Part shown: piece by piece, positions 1 through 8,118 of the stretch | How positions within the stretch are numbered: position 1 is the stretch's first letter | How the letters are laid out: every line of letters begins with the position of its first letter | NCBI GenBank assembly: GCA_002361485.1 | Contig: DESZ01000025.1 | Span: 146,518-210,517, forward strand | Reading direction: 5' to 3' | Origin: Cyanobacteria bacterium UBA3301 | Lineage (GTDB): Bacteria > Cyanobacteriota > Vampirovibrionia > Gastranaerophilales > Gastranaerophilaceae | DNA length: 64,000 nt | Notes under the pieces: generated by a model | The model's input: only the letters and a program-made list of their open reading frames with translations | Told to the model about the DNA's origin: nothing | Databases searched by the model: none | Translations under genes and position numbers: made by a program

Positions 1-955
1 CATTATTTAGAAAAGCGGAATCTGTAATATACAAATTGCCGTCATTATATATTGCACCGCCACCGCCCTCTTTTGTGGAACTATCAGCATTGTATGAATA
101 GTTTTTATCAAATATGGTATTGTTTATATTTGTTGTTGAAGAGGTACCGTTTTGAATTGCTCCGCCCTGCCTTGATGAATTATATCTGAACAGAGAATTA
201 TAAATAGAAATTTCGCTACCTGTGTTTAACCCACTCTTAACGTTAGTCCTTATTGCACCGCCGGAATTTCTGGTACTGTTTGCAAAAAAATGAGAATTTT
301 TTATCTCTGAAATTCTTGCGTTACCTTCGCTTAAGATAGCAGCACCAGTGTTAGCATTTGTGTTTCCGACAAAATCTGCCTCTATAGAATCTATTACTGC
401 ATCTTGACCAAAATTGTAAATGGCTCCGGAAGCATTTTTATTATTCAATATTAAACCGGAAATCTTTGTTATATGCCCATTATTATTGTATATAACACTT
501 CCGTAATTTCCGCCTCCGTTGTTATCATAAAAAACAACATCTTCCAAAGTCAGTGTACCGCGGTTGTATATTACACTGCCACCGGACTTTCTAAACTCCG
601 CAATCCCGGAGTTATAAGTAACAGCACCTGTGTCTAAGTTAACTGAGGCATCACCGATATTGCGCATAATCAATGTACTTCCCGAGTTAACAGTAACTCC
701 CGAATACTGAGTAGAATTTCTTTTACCCAGAATTCCACTTCCGTCACTGCCGGTTACAGTGAGGGTACCTGCCGCCATAGTCCCGAGATTAGCCGTAACT
801 TGTTCTATTCCGCTAAAAGAATACTCCCTTGGGGTTGTTGTGTCGTGAATAGCTTCACTCAAACTTGAATATTCAGCATTTACAATATTTGCAGAAAATG
901 CTATGCATAGTACGGTTGCATATAAAATTTTCTTGTTAATAATACTTTTGCTCAT
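1..955 (-). CDS. Secreted beta-helix / polymorphic outer membrane-like protein (partial, 3' end beyond window)
   Basis: The reading frame opens at an ATG at 953-955 and stays open to the window edge, giving about 318 residues of an incomplete protein. The first 26 or so residues are a signal peptide: a basic KSIINKK start, a hydrophobic ILYATVLCIAFSANIV core, and an NAEYS cleavage region. The mature part is Gly/Asn/Ser-rich, with recurring short motifs such as GGAIRT, GGAIQN, GGGGAIYN and SVIYN separated by NN-rich turns. These resemble chlamydial POMP (GGAI) repeats and right-handed parallel beta-helix adhesins. Established knowledge: such passengers are exported to the cell surface, often through a C-terminal beta-barrel. 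The C-terminus is not visible here, so the anchoring type is unknown. Confidence 0.8.
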   Translation of the reverse strand, partial: MSKSIINKKILYATVLCIAFSANIVNAEYSSLSEAIHDTTTPREYSFSGIEQVTANLGTMAAGTLTVTGSDGSGILGKRNSTQYSGVTVNSGSTLIMRNIGDASVNLDTGAVTYNSGIAEFRKSGGSVIYNRGTLTLEDVVFYDNNGGGNYGSVIYNNNGHITKISGLILNNKNASGAIYNFGQDAVIDSIEADFVGNTNANTGAAILSEGNARISEIKNSHFFANSTRNSGGAIRTNVKSGLNTGSEISIYNSLFRYNSSRQGGAIQNGTSSTTNINNTIFDKNYSYNADSSTKEGGGGAIYNDGNLYITDSAFLNN

Positions 956-1089
956 ATTTTAAAATCTTCGTAATCGGAAATAATTTTTTGGATATTAATT
1001 TTTATGTGATAGTTATGTAATATATATTTTATATTATAACATAGAAATTAAAAATGAAAATAATTTTAAATTTTTTCATTTTAAATTTA

Positions 1090-1632
1090 CCGTAGTGGGG
1101 ACTTTGCCTGAACGTTGGCGAGGGTATGAAACCCGAGCCATACAGTGAAGGCATGCAGATTTATCAGCAGAACCAATGAATTTTTCTCAGCAAGAAAAAT
1201 TCATGTTCAATCACGCGTGACATAATAAAAAAGAATTAGGCTTCTTGCCTTAATTCTTTTTTAAGAATGCCGTAGTGGGGACTTTGCCTGAACGTTGGCG
1301 AGGGTATGAAACCCGAGCCATACAGTGAAGGTATGCAGATTTATCAGCAGAACCAATGAATTTTTCACAACAAGAAAAATTCATGTTCAATCACGCTTGA
1401 CATAATAAAAAAAGAGTTAGGCTGTATGCCTTAATTCTTTTTTAAGAATGCCGGAGGGGGGACTTTGCCTGAACGTTGGCGAGGGTATGAAACCCGAGCC
1501 ATACAGTGAAGGTATGCAGATTTATCTGCAGAACCAATGAATTTTTCTCAGCAAGAAAAATTCATGTTCAATCACACTTGACATAATAAAAAAAGAATTA
1601 GGCTTCTTGCCTTAATTCTTTTTTTAAGAATG
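1090..1632. repeat. Three tandem ~181-bp repeats carrying tRNA-Leu 3'-end mimic and terminator
   Basis: Three head-to-tail units start at 1090, 1270 and 1451 (180, 181 and 182 bp), and the tRNA-Leu 3' end at 1631 follows in the same phase. Each unit begins with CCGTAGTGGGGACT or CCGGAGGGGGGACT. The unit at 1451 matches the last 17 nt of the neighbouring tRNA-Leu exactly. Each unit then contains a GGGTATGAAACCC hairpin, a perfect inverted repeat ATGAATTTTTCT/AGAAAAATTCAT (one base altered in unit 2), and a Rho-independent terminator like the one behind the tRNA. The units differ by only a few substitutions, so amplification is probably recent. I see no ORF of substance. Confidence 0.85.
1588..1626 (-). 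terminator. Rho-independent terminator of tRNA-Leu (also copied in each upstream repeat unit)
   Basis: On the minus strand the tRNA 3' end is followed within 5 nt by a stem GAATTAAGGC, loop AAGAA, stem GCCTAATTC and a T-run. Equivalent hairpins recur at about 1408-1446 and 1225-1264 inside the other two tandem units. Confidence 0.8.
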
Positions 1633-1711
1633 CCGGAGGGGGGACTTGAACCCCCACGGATTGCTCCATACGCACCTGAAACGCACGTGTCTACCATTCC
1701 ACCACTTCGGC
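1631..1711 (-). tRNA. tRNA-Leu (CAG)
   Basis: The minus strand from 1711 to 1631 (81 nt) folds as a class II tRNA. The acceptor 5' strand is GCCGAAG, the D-loop contains GGAATGGTAGAC, the anticodon loop TTCAGGT has anticodon CAG, the variable arm is long, and the T-arm is GGGGG-TTCAAGT-CCCCC. The 3' acceptor strand is CTCCGGC with discriminator A. CCA is not encoded. Acceptor position 5 is an A-C mismatch (GCCGAAG against CTCCGGC), which is unusual. It could reflect gene conversion between the tRNA ends and the flanking repeats that copy each end separately. A -10/-35 promoter sits directly upstream and a terminator directly downstream. Confidence 0.9.
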
Positions 1712-1719
1712 ATACAACT

Positions 1720-1749
1720 ATTATATTATAATTTGTGCAATTATTTCAA
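1720..1749 (-). promoter_or_regulatory. tRNA-Leu promoter (repeated at 1842-1871 and 1964-1993)
   Basis: On the minus strand a TTGAAA -35 box (1744-1749) and a TATAAT -10 box (1720-1725) are separated by 18 nt. The predicted start lies 1-3 nt before the mature tRNA 5' end. The same boxes recur in the next two 122-bp units, so the gene has up to three tandem promoters, two of which would start transcripts at tRNA 5'-end fragments. Confidence 0.7.
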
Positions 1750-2030
1750 CCTCCGTGGCGGATGTTGTGTCGAGCACAACCCTCTCGCAAAACGATACTC
1801 AATCGTTTTGCTGCGGCAGAGTACCACTTCGGCATACAACTATTATATTATAATTTGTGCAATTATTTCAACCTCCGTGGCGGATGTTGTGTCAAGCACA
1901 ACCCTCTCGCAAAACGATACTCAATCGTTTTGCTGCGGCAGAGTACCACTTCGGCATACAATTATTATATTATAATTTGTACAATTATTTCAACCTCCGT
2001 GGCGGATGTTGTGTCGAGCACAACCCTCTC

Positions 2031-2126
2031 TTGTCCTCTCCCGAATTTCATAATTTCGCAAGCTCAATTTGAAATTCTTCCCTCTCCGCTTTTCGCATAC
2101 GCTTTCCGGAGAGGGGAAAGCTTTTG
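2031..2126. other. Hairpin-rich replacement segment inside third 122-bp unit
   Basis: This segment replaces about 20 bp of the standard unit (the ATCGTTTT hairpin) with about 96 bp. It holds two inverted repeats: GAATTTC...GAAATTC (about 2044-2078) and CCCTCTCCG...CGGAGAGGG (about 2081-2116). It may be a small palindromic insertion. No coding potential is evident. Confidence 0.5.
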
Positions 2127-2310
2127 TTTTGCTGCGGCAGAGTACCACTTTGGCATACAACTATTATAAACATTTTTTCAGTGAAATTAAAATATGATTA
2201 CAAAATATTAAGTTTACTCAAATATTTTTATTGTTTCAAATTCAATTATATCAACATATTTATATATCTTTACAAAATTACTTATAGCGAAAAAAATAGT
2301 TTATGATAAC

Positions 2311-3432
2311 ATGCACTCAAGAGGGAATGTATTAAATATAATGGCTAGATTTCATATACTCAAATGGCTATATCGTCATTCGCCGGTAAACTTTTACAGT
2401 ATTACCGAAAATAGTGAGATTATTATAAAATCTATCAATAATACTTTTGTAGGCTATAAATACAATAAAATTCCGGAACAAAATCAAATAGAAAAATTAA
2501 GAAACGATATTAAACATTTTAAACGTTTATTCACAGTTACGGTTTTAGTTGCTTATGTTTTGCTTATTTACGGTATTATTTTTCCTAATTATGATTTTTT
2601 TACAAAAAACTTTATTAACGCGGGATTTATTATTTTTGTAGCTATTTGTTTAATAATAATTCTTGCTTTTTGTAATTCTAAAATATTTGAAAAATATTTA
2701 AGGAAAAACTTTGGCGAATTTGAAAAAACACATTTCCCCTCTTCAAATTCTATCGAAAGTCAATCTTATAAAGATTTTAAATTGGAATTGGCAAAAATTT
2801 TTGTACTTATATTAATCATATGTGGTGCGTATCTTTGGATAGGTTCGCCTTATGAAACCTCTGTTGAACTTATTAATAAAGGAAAATATGATGATGCAAT
2901 TAAAATGACTACGATTTGGTCAAAAATTATCCCTCGTGAAGCAAGATGGTACTCCTTGAGAGGGTATGCAAAATATTGTATTGCCGATTTTGAAGGGGCT
3001 ATTGCAGATTATGATAAAGCATATTTGCTTGAAGATGACGAATTTAGAACAATGAATTTTGATAATAAAATTTTTATAAAATATTCTATGAAAGATTATT
3101 CTTCTGCTTTAAAAGATTTTGATACCGAAATTGAAAAAACCGGTGATGAATATGAAAAAGATCAGCTATTATGGGATAAAGCTCAATTTTTGTATAATAT
3201 AAATCAGTTTCAACAAGCTTTGGAAATATATAATCAGTTAATTATTAATGCAGAAAATGATAGCATATATCTTTTAAAAAGCCGATTATATTATGAAAGA
3301 GCACAAGTTTATCAAGCGCTCGGCAAATCAAAAGAAGCGCAGCAGGATATAGATACGGCGCAAGAATTAAATCTGTCCGCAACTTTCCAAAATTCTATTC
3401 CAAAGCCGACATTATTACTTGATGATATTTAA
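2311..3432 (+). CDS. Membrane protein with C-terminal TPR repeats
   Basis: The product has 373 residues. Two hydrophobic helices at about residues 72-92 and 105-122 form a hairpin, a third lies near 165-182, and a C-terminal half contains TPR-like repeats. Examples are GKYDDAIKMTTIWSKIIP, YCIADFEGAIADYDKAYLL and NQFQQALEIYNQLIINAE. The last visible repeat (ALGKSKEAQQDIDTAQELN) is typical of a capping TPR. TPRs mediate protein-protein contacts, but the partner is unknown. Two in-frame ATGs exist, at 2311 and 2341. The second is preceded by GAGGG at long spacing, so the start is uncertain. It converges with the ricT-like gene with only 3 bp between stop codons. Confidence 0.75.
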   Translation: MHSRGNVLNIMARFHILKWLYRHSPVNFYSITENSEIIIKSINNTFVGYKYNKIPEQNQIEKLRNDIKHFKRLFTVTVLVAYVLLIYGIIFPNYDFFTKNFINAGFIIFVAICLIIILAFCNSKIFEKYLRKNFGEFEKTHFPSSNSIESQSYKDFKLELAKIFVLILIICGAYLWIGSPYETSVELINKGKYDDAIKMTTIWSKIIPREARWYSLRGYAKYCIADFEGAIADYDKAYLLEDDEFRTMNFDNKIFIKYSMKDYSSALKDFDTEIEKTGDEYEKDQLLWDKAQFLYNINQFQQALEIYNQLIINAENDSIYLLKSRLYYERAQVYQALGKSKEAQQDIDTAQELNLSATFQNSIPKPTLLLDDI

Positions 3433-3435
3433 ATC

Positions 3436-4368
3436 TTAAATATTACCTGTTGAACTGTTTCTGTCGTCTTCTAACTGTTTAATATCAATATTCCCGTCAT
3501 CATCGGATGCGTAATCGTTTAATGTAGAACGATTAGTATCAATTTCTACATTTACTTCCGCATCAACAATTTCTACATCATTTTTGTCAAATTCTTTAGT
3601 TTTTCCGTCTTCCATTTTGACAGAAACTTTTCCGCTCAAAAATTGAAGATTGCAAACTTTCCCCAATCCATCGGTTGTCATAACTGAAGAACCGATAGGA
3701 GGCATGCCTTTTGCGGCTTCTATATAATTTGAATATTCGTAATTCAAGCAACACAATAATCTTCCGCAAGTTCCCGAAATTTTCCCCGGAGCAATCGGCA
3801 TCCCTTGGTCTTTTGCAAGTTTTATATTTATTGTAGGGAATTTTTTCAAACATCTTCCGCAGCAGAACGGTTGCCCGCAAATTCCGACACCGTCTAATAT
3901 TGAGGTTTCATCCCGTACTCCGATATGTCTTAAATCTATTCGCACTCTTGGAAAAGTTTGGGTTAAATCTTTTAATAACGCTCTGAAATCAACTCTTTCA
4001 GGCGCAGTATAATAAAATGTTATTTTTCTTCTGTCAAAAGTTATTCGGCATTGAACCAAATTCATAACAAGTTTATGCTGTTTTACAAGTGCCTGACATT
4101 TGAAAAATGCGCTGACTTCTTCTTTTTTTATATCGTCTAATGTTTGCAAATCTCTTTGAGTCATTATTTTTAATAATGGAAGCGGTGCAGGTTTTTGTTC
4201 TGATTTATTCCATATTTCTTCTATTTGAGAATTTACAACAAATACTTTTAGTGCTTCTTCTCCTTTTTCTGTTCGCACGACAACCATTTGTCCTTCAGTT
4301 AATTTAAAATCGTCAGAAACATCTAACGGATAAAATGTATTTTTTAAATATCTTACTGCATATTTCAT
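3436..4368 (-). CDS. ricT: PSP1-domain protein, RicT/YaaT-like
   Basis: The 310-residue product has a PSP1 domain with the diagnostic cysteine cluster CGQPFCCGRCLKKFP and, further on, CGRLLCCLNYEY. In Bacillus, RicT (YaaT) acts with RicA and RicF in an Fe-S-binding complex that influences RNase Y-dependent mRNA processing. PSP1 proteins occur widely outside Firmicutes, where partners are less clear, and no ricA or ricF is seen here. The C-terminus (about residue 255 on) is an acidic, likely disordered tail. The start ATG overlaps the gpsA stop (ATGA, 4365-4368), so the two are translationally coupled. Confidence 0.88.
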   Translation of the reverse strand: MKYAVRYLKNTFYPLDVSDDFKLTEGQMVVVRTEKGEEALKVFVVNSQIEEIWNKSEQKPAPLPLLKIMTQRDLQTLDDIKKEEVSAFFKCQALVKQHKLVMNLVQCRITFDRRKITFYYTAPERVDFRALLKDLTQTFPRVRIDLRHIGVRDETSILDGVGICGQPFCCGRCLKKFPTINIKLAKDQGMPIAPGKISGTCGRLLCCLNYEYSNYIEAAKGMPPIGSSVMTTDGLGKVCNLQFLSGKVSVKMEDGKTKEFDKNDVEIVDAEVNVEIDTNRSTLNDYASDDDGNIDIKQLEDDRNSSTGNI

Positions 4369-5366
4369 ACGTATCTTTCTTCTTCTTTAAGTTTTCTGTT
4401 CATTAATTTTGATAATAATTCTTGCGGTGTAATATCTGTGTAAACCGCTTCGTATATGGCATTAGATACAGGAACTTCTATATCCAATTTCTTTGCCAAT
4501 TCACAAATTGCTTTTGATGTTTTTACACCTTCAGCAACAGAGCCTAACTCTGAAAGTATATCATTAATTTTTTTACCTTTTGCAAGCATTGAGCCGACAG
4601 TATAATTTCTGGACATCGGTGAAGAACAAGTTGCAATTAAATCGCCCATTCCTGATAATCCGTACAAAGTCGAAGGATTTGCCCCCAATTGAATACTTAC
4701 ACGAACGATTTCCGCCATCCCTCTTGTTAAAAGAGCGCCGGAGCAATTATCGCCCAACCCCATGGTATGAGCAAAACCTGAAGCGATTGCTATAACGTTT
4801 TTCAAACTTCCGCCCAATTCTACCCCGATAACATCTGTATTTGTGTATAATCTGAATTTGTCTGCTACATTCATTGCTTTCTGAACATAGATTGCAATCT
4901 CTATATCTTCACAAGCAACACAGGCTGCAGTCGGTTTGCCTTGCAAAACCTCTTTTGCTAATGTCGGTCCCGATAAAATTGCCAATTTTTGTTCTGGTAG
5001 AACATCTTTTATAACTTCCGACATTCTCATCAATGACGGCAACTCGATACCCTTTGAAGCGTTTACTAAAATTTGTTCGGATTTTATACCAGCTTTCTTT
5101 AAGTTTTCACAAACATCACGAGTTCCTGACGTTGCTATAACGGAAAGAATTATATCTGCACCGTCAATAGCTGATGTTAAATCCGAAGTTATTTCGACTT
5201 TATTATCAAGTTGAACTTCCAAGGGTTTTGATGTGTGTTTATTATTTATTAAATCTTCGCTTATATCTTGTGCTCTGCCCCATACGGTTATTTGGTCAAA
5301 ATTATTTGTCAAAAGCCATGCTAAAGTTAATCCCCAACACCCTGCTCCTAAAACCGTTAATTTCAT
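4365..5366 (-). CDS. gpsA: NAD(P)-dependent glycerol-3-phosphate dehydrogenase
   Basis: The 333-residue product matches the usual GpsA length. It starts with the Rossmann motif GAGCWGLTLAWLL and contains LSGPTLAKEV and the C-terminal substrate-binding segment GLGDNCSGALLTRGMAEIVR with the catalytic lysine region GGSLKNVIAIASG. The enzyme reduces dihydroxyacetone phosphate to sn-glycerol-3-phosphate for phospholipid synthesis in the cytoplasm. A strong GGGAGG ribosome binding site precedes the ATG. It lies downstream of murQ on the same strand with a 25-bp gap and overlaps ricT by 4 bp, so murQ-gpsA-ricT is probably one operon. Confidence 0.95.
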   Translation of the reverse strand: MKLTVLGAGCWGLTLAWLLTNNFDQITVWGRAQDISEDLINNKHTSKPLEVQLDNKVEITSDLTSAIDGADIILSVIATSGTRDVCENLKKAGIKSEQILVNASKGIELPSLMRMSEVIKDVLPEQKLAILSGPTLAKEVLQGKPTAACVACEDIEIAIYVQKAMNVADKFRLYTNTDVIGVELGGSLKNVIAIASGFAHTMGLGDNCSGALLTRGMAEIVRVSIQLGANPSTLYGLSGMGDLIATCSSPMSRNYTVGSMLAKGKKINDILSELGSVAEGVKTSKAICELAKKLDIEVPVSNAIYEAVYTDITPQELLSKLMNRKLKEEERYV

Positions 5367-5391
5367 ATTTTATATTCCTCCCGTTGATTTT

Positions 5392-6285
5392 TTACACCGC
5401 ACTTTCAGCATTAAGAAGTTTTCTTAATACTCCGCCATGTTTTTTCAATTCAAGTCTTGCGCTATCTGCGTCAGTATTCATTCTAATCATTATTATTGCG
5501 GTTTTTATTTCCCAATTACATTTTAACAATGCAGCTAAAGCTTCACTGTTTGATACTTCCGAGATTTGTGAAACAATACGGATTGCGCGGTCTTTTAATT
5601 TTTCATTTACTGCTTTTAAATCTATCATAAAGTTCTCATAAGTCTTGCCTATCTTTATCATAGAACCTGTTGAAAGCATATTAAGCACCATTTTTTGAGC
5701 AGTACCGGCTTTCAATCGACTTGAGCCGGCAATAACTTCAGGCCCGACCTCTGTACAAATAACATGCCCTGCTTCTTGCGCAATTCTGCCTTGAGAATTA
5801 CAAGTAACAGCAATCGTTGCACAACCGATTTCGTCAGCTTTATCCAAAACACCCAACAAGTATTTAGGGTTTCCGCTTGCGGATATTACAACGCAAATAT
5901 CTTTATCCGTTAATACAGAAGCATCTTCTTTTCCTGAATCGAAATTATCTTCCGCACCTTCAACTGCAGTCAATAATGCGTCCTTGCCGCCTGCAATTCT
6001 GCCTTGAACCATAGACGGATCAACGCTAAAAGTCGGAGGGCATTCAGAAGCATCTAAAATCCCCAGTCTGCCTGAAGTTCCGGCACCAAAGTAAAATAAT
6101 CTTCCGCCTTTTAAAAATGCTTTTGCAATCATATCTATTGCCGCAGCGATATCTGCAGATACATCACCCACAACTTTTGCAACAATTTGGTCTTCTTCAT
6201 TCATTTTTCGAACCATATCAATTGTTGATAATAAATCGATATCTTTTGTGTTTTCATTTCTGTATTCGGTGATTACTTCACTCAT
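5392..6285 (-). CDS. murQ: N-acetylmuramic acid 6-phosphate etherase
   Basis: The 297-residue product has a SIS domain with the family signature GAGTSGRLGILDASECPPT near residues 65-85, and GSSRLKAGTAQKMVLNMLST further on. MurQ cleaves the D-lactyl ether of MurNAc-6-phosphate to GlcNAc-6-phosphate in peptidoglycan recycling. AAGGAG lies 9 bp before the ATG. No PTS transporter (MurP) or anhydro-MurNAc kinase (AnmK) is nearby, so the source of MurNAc-6-P is not visible here. The gene heads the murQ-gpsA-ricT run. Confidence 0.95.
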   Translation of the reverse strand: MSEVITEYRNENTKDIDLLSTIDMVRKMNEEDQIVAKVVGDVSADIAAAIDMIAKAFLKGGRLFYFGAGTSGRLGILDASECPPTFSVDPSMVQGRIAGGKDALLTAVEGAEDNFDSGKEDASVLTDKDICVVISASGNPKYLLGVLDKADEIGCATIAVTCNSQGRIAQEAGHVICTEVGPEVIAGSSRLKAGTAQKMVLNMLSTGSMIKIGKTYENFMIDLKAVNEKLKDRAIRIVSQISEVSNSEALAALLKCNWEIKTAIIMIRMNTDADSARLELKKHGGVLRKLLNAESAV

Positions 6286-6399
6286 TTTTCAAACTCCTTT
6301 TTATTATGGTTTAACAGTTTATTGCTGAATAGTTATATAGGCAAATGGTGTATTTTAATAACAGAAATATACCTTTCAACTTTTCAATCATTAAATAAT

Positions 6400-6870
6400 T
6401 CAATTATTTAATTCTTTAATCAAATTTGCCATTTCAATAGCTGTTCTTGCAGCATCGGAACCTTTATTTCCTGCTTTTGTTCCCGCTCTTTCTATAGCCT
6501 GCTCTATATTATCCGTAGTTAAAACACCAAAAGTTACAGGGATACCTGTATTTAAACTGACCTGTGCAACACCTTTTGCTACTTCGTTTGAAACATAATC
6601 GAAATGAGGGGTTGCTCCTTTTATAACCGCTCCTAATGTAATAATCGCGGAATATTTCTTTGTTTGAGCTGTTTTCTGTGCGATTACCGGAATTTCAAAT
6701 GCTCCCGGAACTCTTATTACTTCAATATTTTCTTCTTTTACGCCGTGGCGTTTTAATTCATCAATTGCGCCTGAAAGTAATTTTGCTCCGATAAAATCGT
6801 TAAATCTTGCTAATATTATACAAAATTTGTCATTATCTGACGCAACTAACTGACCTTCATAAGTTTTCAT
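6400..6870 (-). CDS. ribH: 6,7-dimethyl-8-ribityllumazine synthase
   Basis: The 156-residue product is of normal length for the lumazine synthase subunit. Recognisable segments are [15 protein letters not shown] near the N-terminus, [11 protein letters not shown], and [18 protein letters not shown], which forms the active site including its histidine. The enzyme condenses 5-amino-6-ribitylamino-uracil with 3,4-dihydroxy-2-butanone 4-phosphate, the penultimate step of riboflavin synthesis. TTAGGAGA precedes the start. Other rib genes are not in the window, so the pathway is scattered in this genome or lies elsewhere. Confidence 0.95.
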   Translation of the reverse strand: MKTYEGQLVASDNDKFCIILARFNDFIGAKLLSGAIDELKRHGVKEENIEVIRVPGAFEIPVIAQKTAQTKKYSAIITLGAVIKGATPHFDYVSNEVAKGVAQVSLNTGIPVTFGVLTTDNIEQAIERAGTKAGNKGSDAARTAIEMANLIKELNN

Positions 6871-6961
6871 GATACATTCTCCTAATCTATTCTGATGATA
6901 TCATGAAATTCCCTATTTTACAAGGATAAAAGCGCAAAATATGACAAAAATGATACGGAAA

Positions 6962-7657
6962 TTATATTACTGCGCTGAAAATCTTATAATAAATAAATAC
7001 GGCGATTAAAATAAGCAAAATTCCGCTAATTTTCATTATTTTTTCGGAAAAATTGTAGAATTTTTCGCCTGAAGATTTTATTTTGGAAGTTAGCCAACCT
7101 GCAAAAATTAATATCAAACCCTGACCTAATGAAAATAAAAATAACATCAAAACGGATTGTACGATATTAGCCGACATTGAAGCAAAAGCCATTATGCTGG
7201 CTAAAATCGGGGTAGAACAAGGCGTTCCTATTATTGCAAAAACCGCACCCAATAATATCGGATACAAAAAATCGTTATTAAAATTATTTTGCGGAATTTC
7301 TTTTATCAATACAGGCATTTGAAATTCCAAAACCCCGACAATATTCAAACCCATTATAAGGATTATTGATGCAACGATTAAAGAAAAATAAGGGTTTCCG
7401 ACAAATATTTTCCCCGTTAAAGCACAGATTATTCCGATTATTGAAAAAACAATACTTGCACCTAACACAAAAAACAGCATTTGAACAAATGTTTTTGCAG
7501 GTTTTTCGTCGGAATAACCACCCACATAGCCGACAATTAAAGGTAACATAGATAAAGAACACGGTGAAACAGACGCGATTAAACCTCCTAAAAAAGAAAT
7601 TCCGAACAATGCATAAATACTTGACGGATTAGAAAATATTTGAACCAGTTCTTCCAT
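6962..7657 (-). CDS. CcdA-type thiol-disulfide transmembrane transporter
   Basis: The 231-residue product has six hydrophobic segments and the two conserved cysteines of the CcdA/DsbD beta domain: one in SVSPCSLSMLP (TM1) and one in IGTPCSTPILAS (TM4). Such proteins pass electrons from cytoplasmic thioredoxin across the membrane to extracytoplasmic thiol proteins. The gene begins 2 bp after the membrane-anchored thioredoxin-like gene, its likely partner. Which redox pathway it serves (cytochrome c maturation, protein repair or other) cannot be told, as no cytochrome genes are nearby. Confidence 0.88.
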   Translation of the reverse strand: MEELVQIFSNPSSIYALFGISFLGGLIASVSPCSLSMLPLIVGYVGGYSDEKPAKTFVQMLFFVLGASIVFSIIGIICALTGKIFVGNPYFSLIVASIILIMGLNIVGVLEFQMPVLIKEIPQNNFNNDFLYPILLGAVFAIIGTPCSTPILASIMAFASMSANIVQSVLMLFLFSLGQGLILIFAGWLTSKIKSSGEKFYNFSEKIMKISGILLILIAVFIYYKIFSAVI

Positions 7658-7659
7658 TA

Positions 7660-8046
7660 TTATTTAAGTCCTTTTATGCAATTTTCATATTCTTCTTTCG
7701 ATACCGCACCCTCAATAACTTGGGCTTTCGAACCGTCTGAATTTAGCATAACAACCGTTGGTACAAGGGTTATTTTATATTTTTTTATCAAGTTATTTTC
7801 CATATCTTTGCGATTGTCAACCATAACCGAAGTGTATGCAACTTTGTCTTTATATTTTGGTAAAATTTCTTTAAATATTCCCTCTACCTGTTTGCATTCC
7901 AAGCACATTGAGGATGAAAATTTTATTATTTTGGGCAAATTATTGGTATTTGCAACAGCTGTATCTTTGTTCCATGTTAAACAAAAAAATGCTAATAACG
8001 GGATAATTATTATTGCTAAAATTGAAATAATTGTCTTTTTATTCAT
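7660..8046 (-). CDS. Membrane-anchored thioredoxin-like protein
   Basis: The 128-residue product begins with an uncleaved or lipid-free N-terminal anchor (KKTIISILAIIIIPLLAFF), followed by a thioredoxin fold with active site SSSMCLECKQVEG. The cis-proline is within TLVPTVVMLNSDG. I chose the ATG at 8044-8046 because GAGGAG lies 5-6 bp upstream; a start 30 bp earlier lacks this. CLEC is an uncommon CxxC spacing sequence, so it may act in reduction of specific substrates. With the adjacent ccdA-like gene it forms a two-gene extracytoplasmic reducing unit. Confidence 0.85.
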   Translation of the reverse strand: MNKKTIISILAIIIIPLLAFFCLTWNKDTAVANTNNLPKIIKFSSSMCLECKQVEGIFKEILPKYKDKVAYTSVMVDNRKDMENNLIKKYKITLVPTVVMLNSDGSKAQVIEGAVSKEEYENCIKGLK

Positions 8047-8118
8047 GGGTATCTCCTCTCTTTTAAAATATATCATAATAATTGATATAAATTAAAGAAT
8101 TTACAATCGGTAAGTCGA

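Larger units (their letters stand above)
1701..2167. repeat. Tandem 122-bp repeats carrying tRNA-Leu 5' end plus promoter
   Basis: Units start at 1701, 1823 and 1945 (period exactly 122 bp), with a fourth partial unit at 2144. Each begins with the first ~11 nt of the tRNA-Leu gene (minus strand GCCGAAGTGGT), followed by a copy of its promoter. Then come CCGTGGCGG, the inverted repeat GTTGTG-tcgag-CACAAC and the perfect hairpin AAAACGAT-actca-ATCGTTTT. ORFs that can be read through these units are repeat artefacts. The third unit is interrupted by a different, hairpin-rich segment at 2031-2126. Confidence 0.85.

Noticed and set aside
1090..2167. CRISPR array
   Set aside because: Units are head-to-tail and nearly identical for their whole length, with no alternating unique spacers and no cas genes in the window.
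1646..2169. ORFs of 71-144 codons on the plus strand across the tRNA repeats
   Set aside because: They are repetitive translations of the 122-bp units with no initiation site and they overlap the tRNA gene antisense.
3436..4368. PSP1 protein as evidence for sporulation
   Set aside because: PSP1/RicT proteins occur in many non-sporulating bacteria and no sporulation genes are present.
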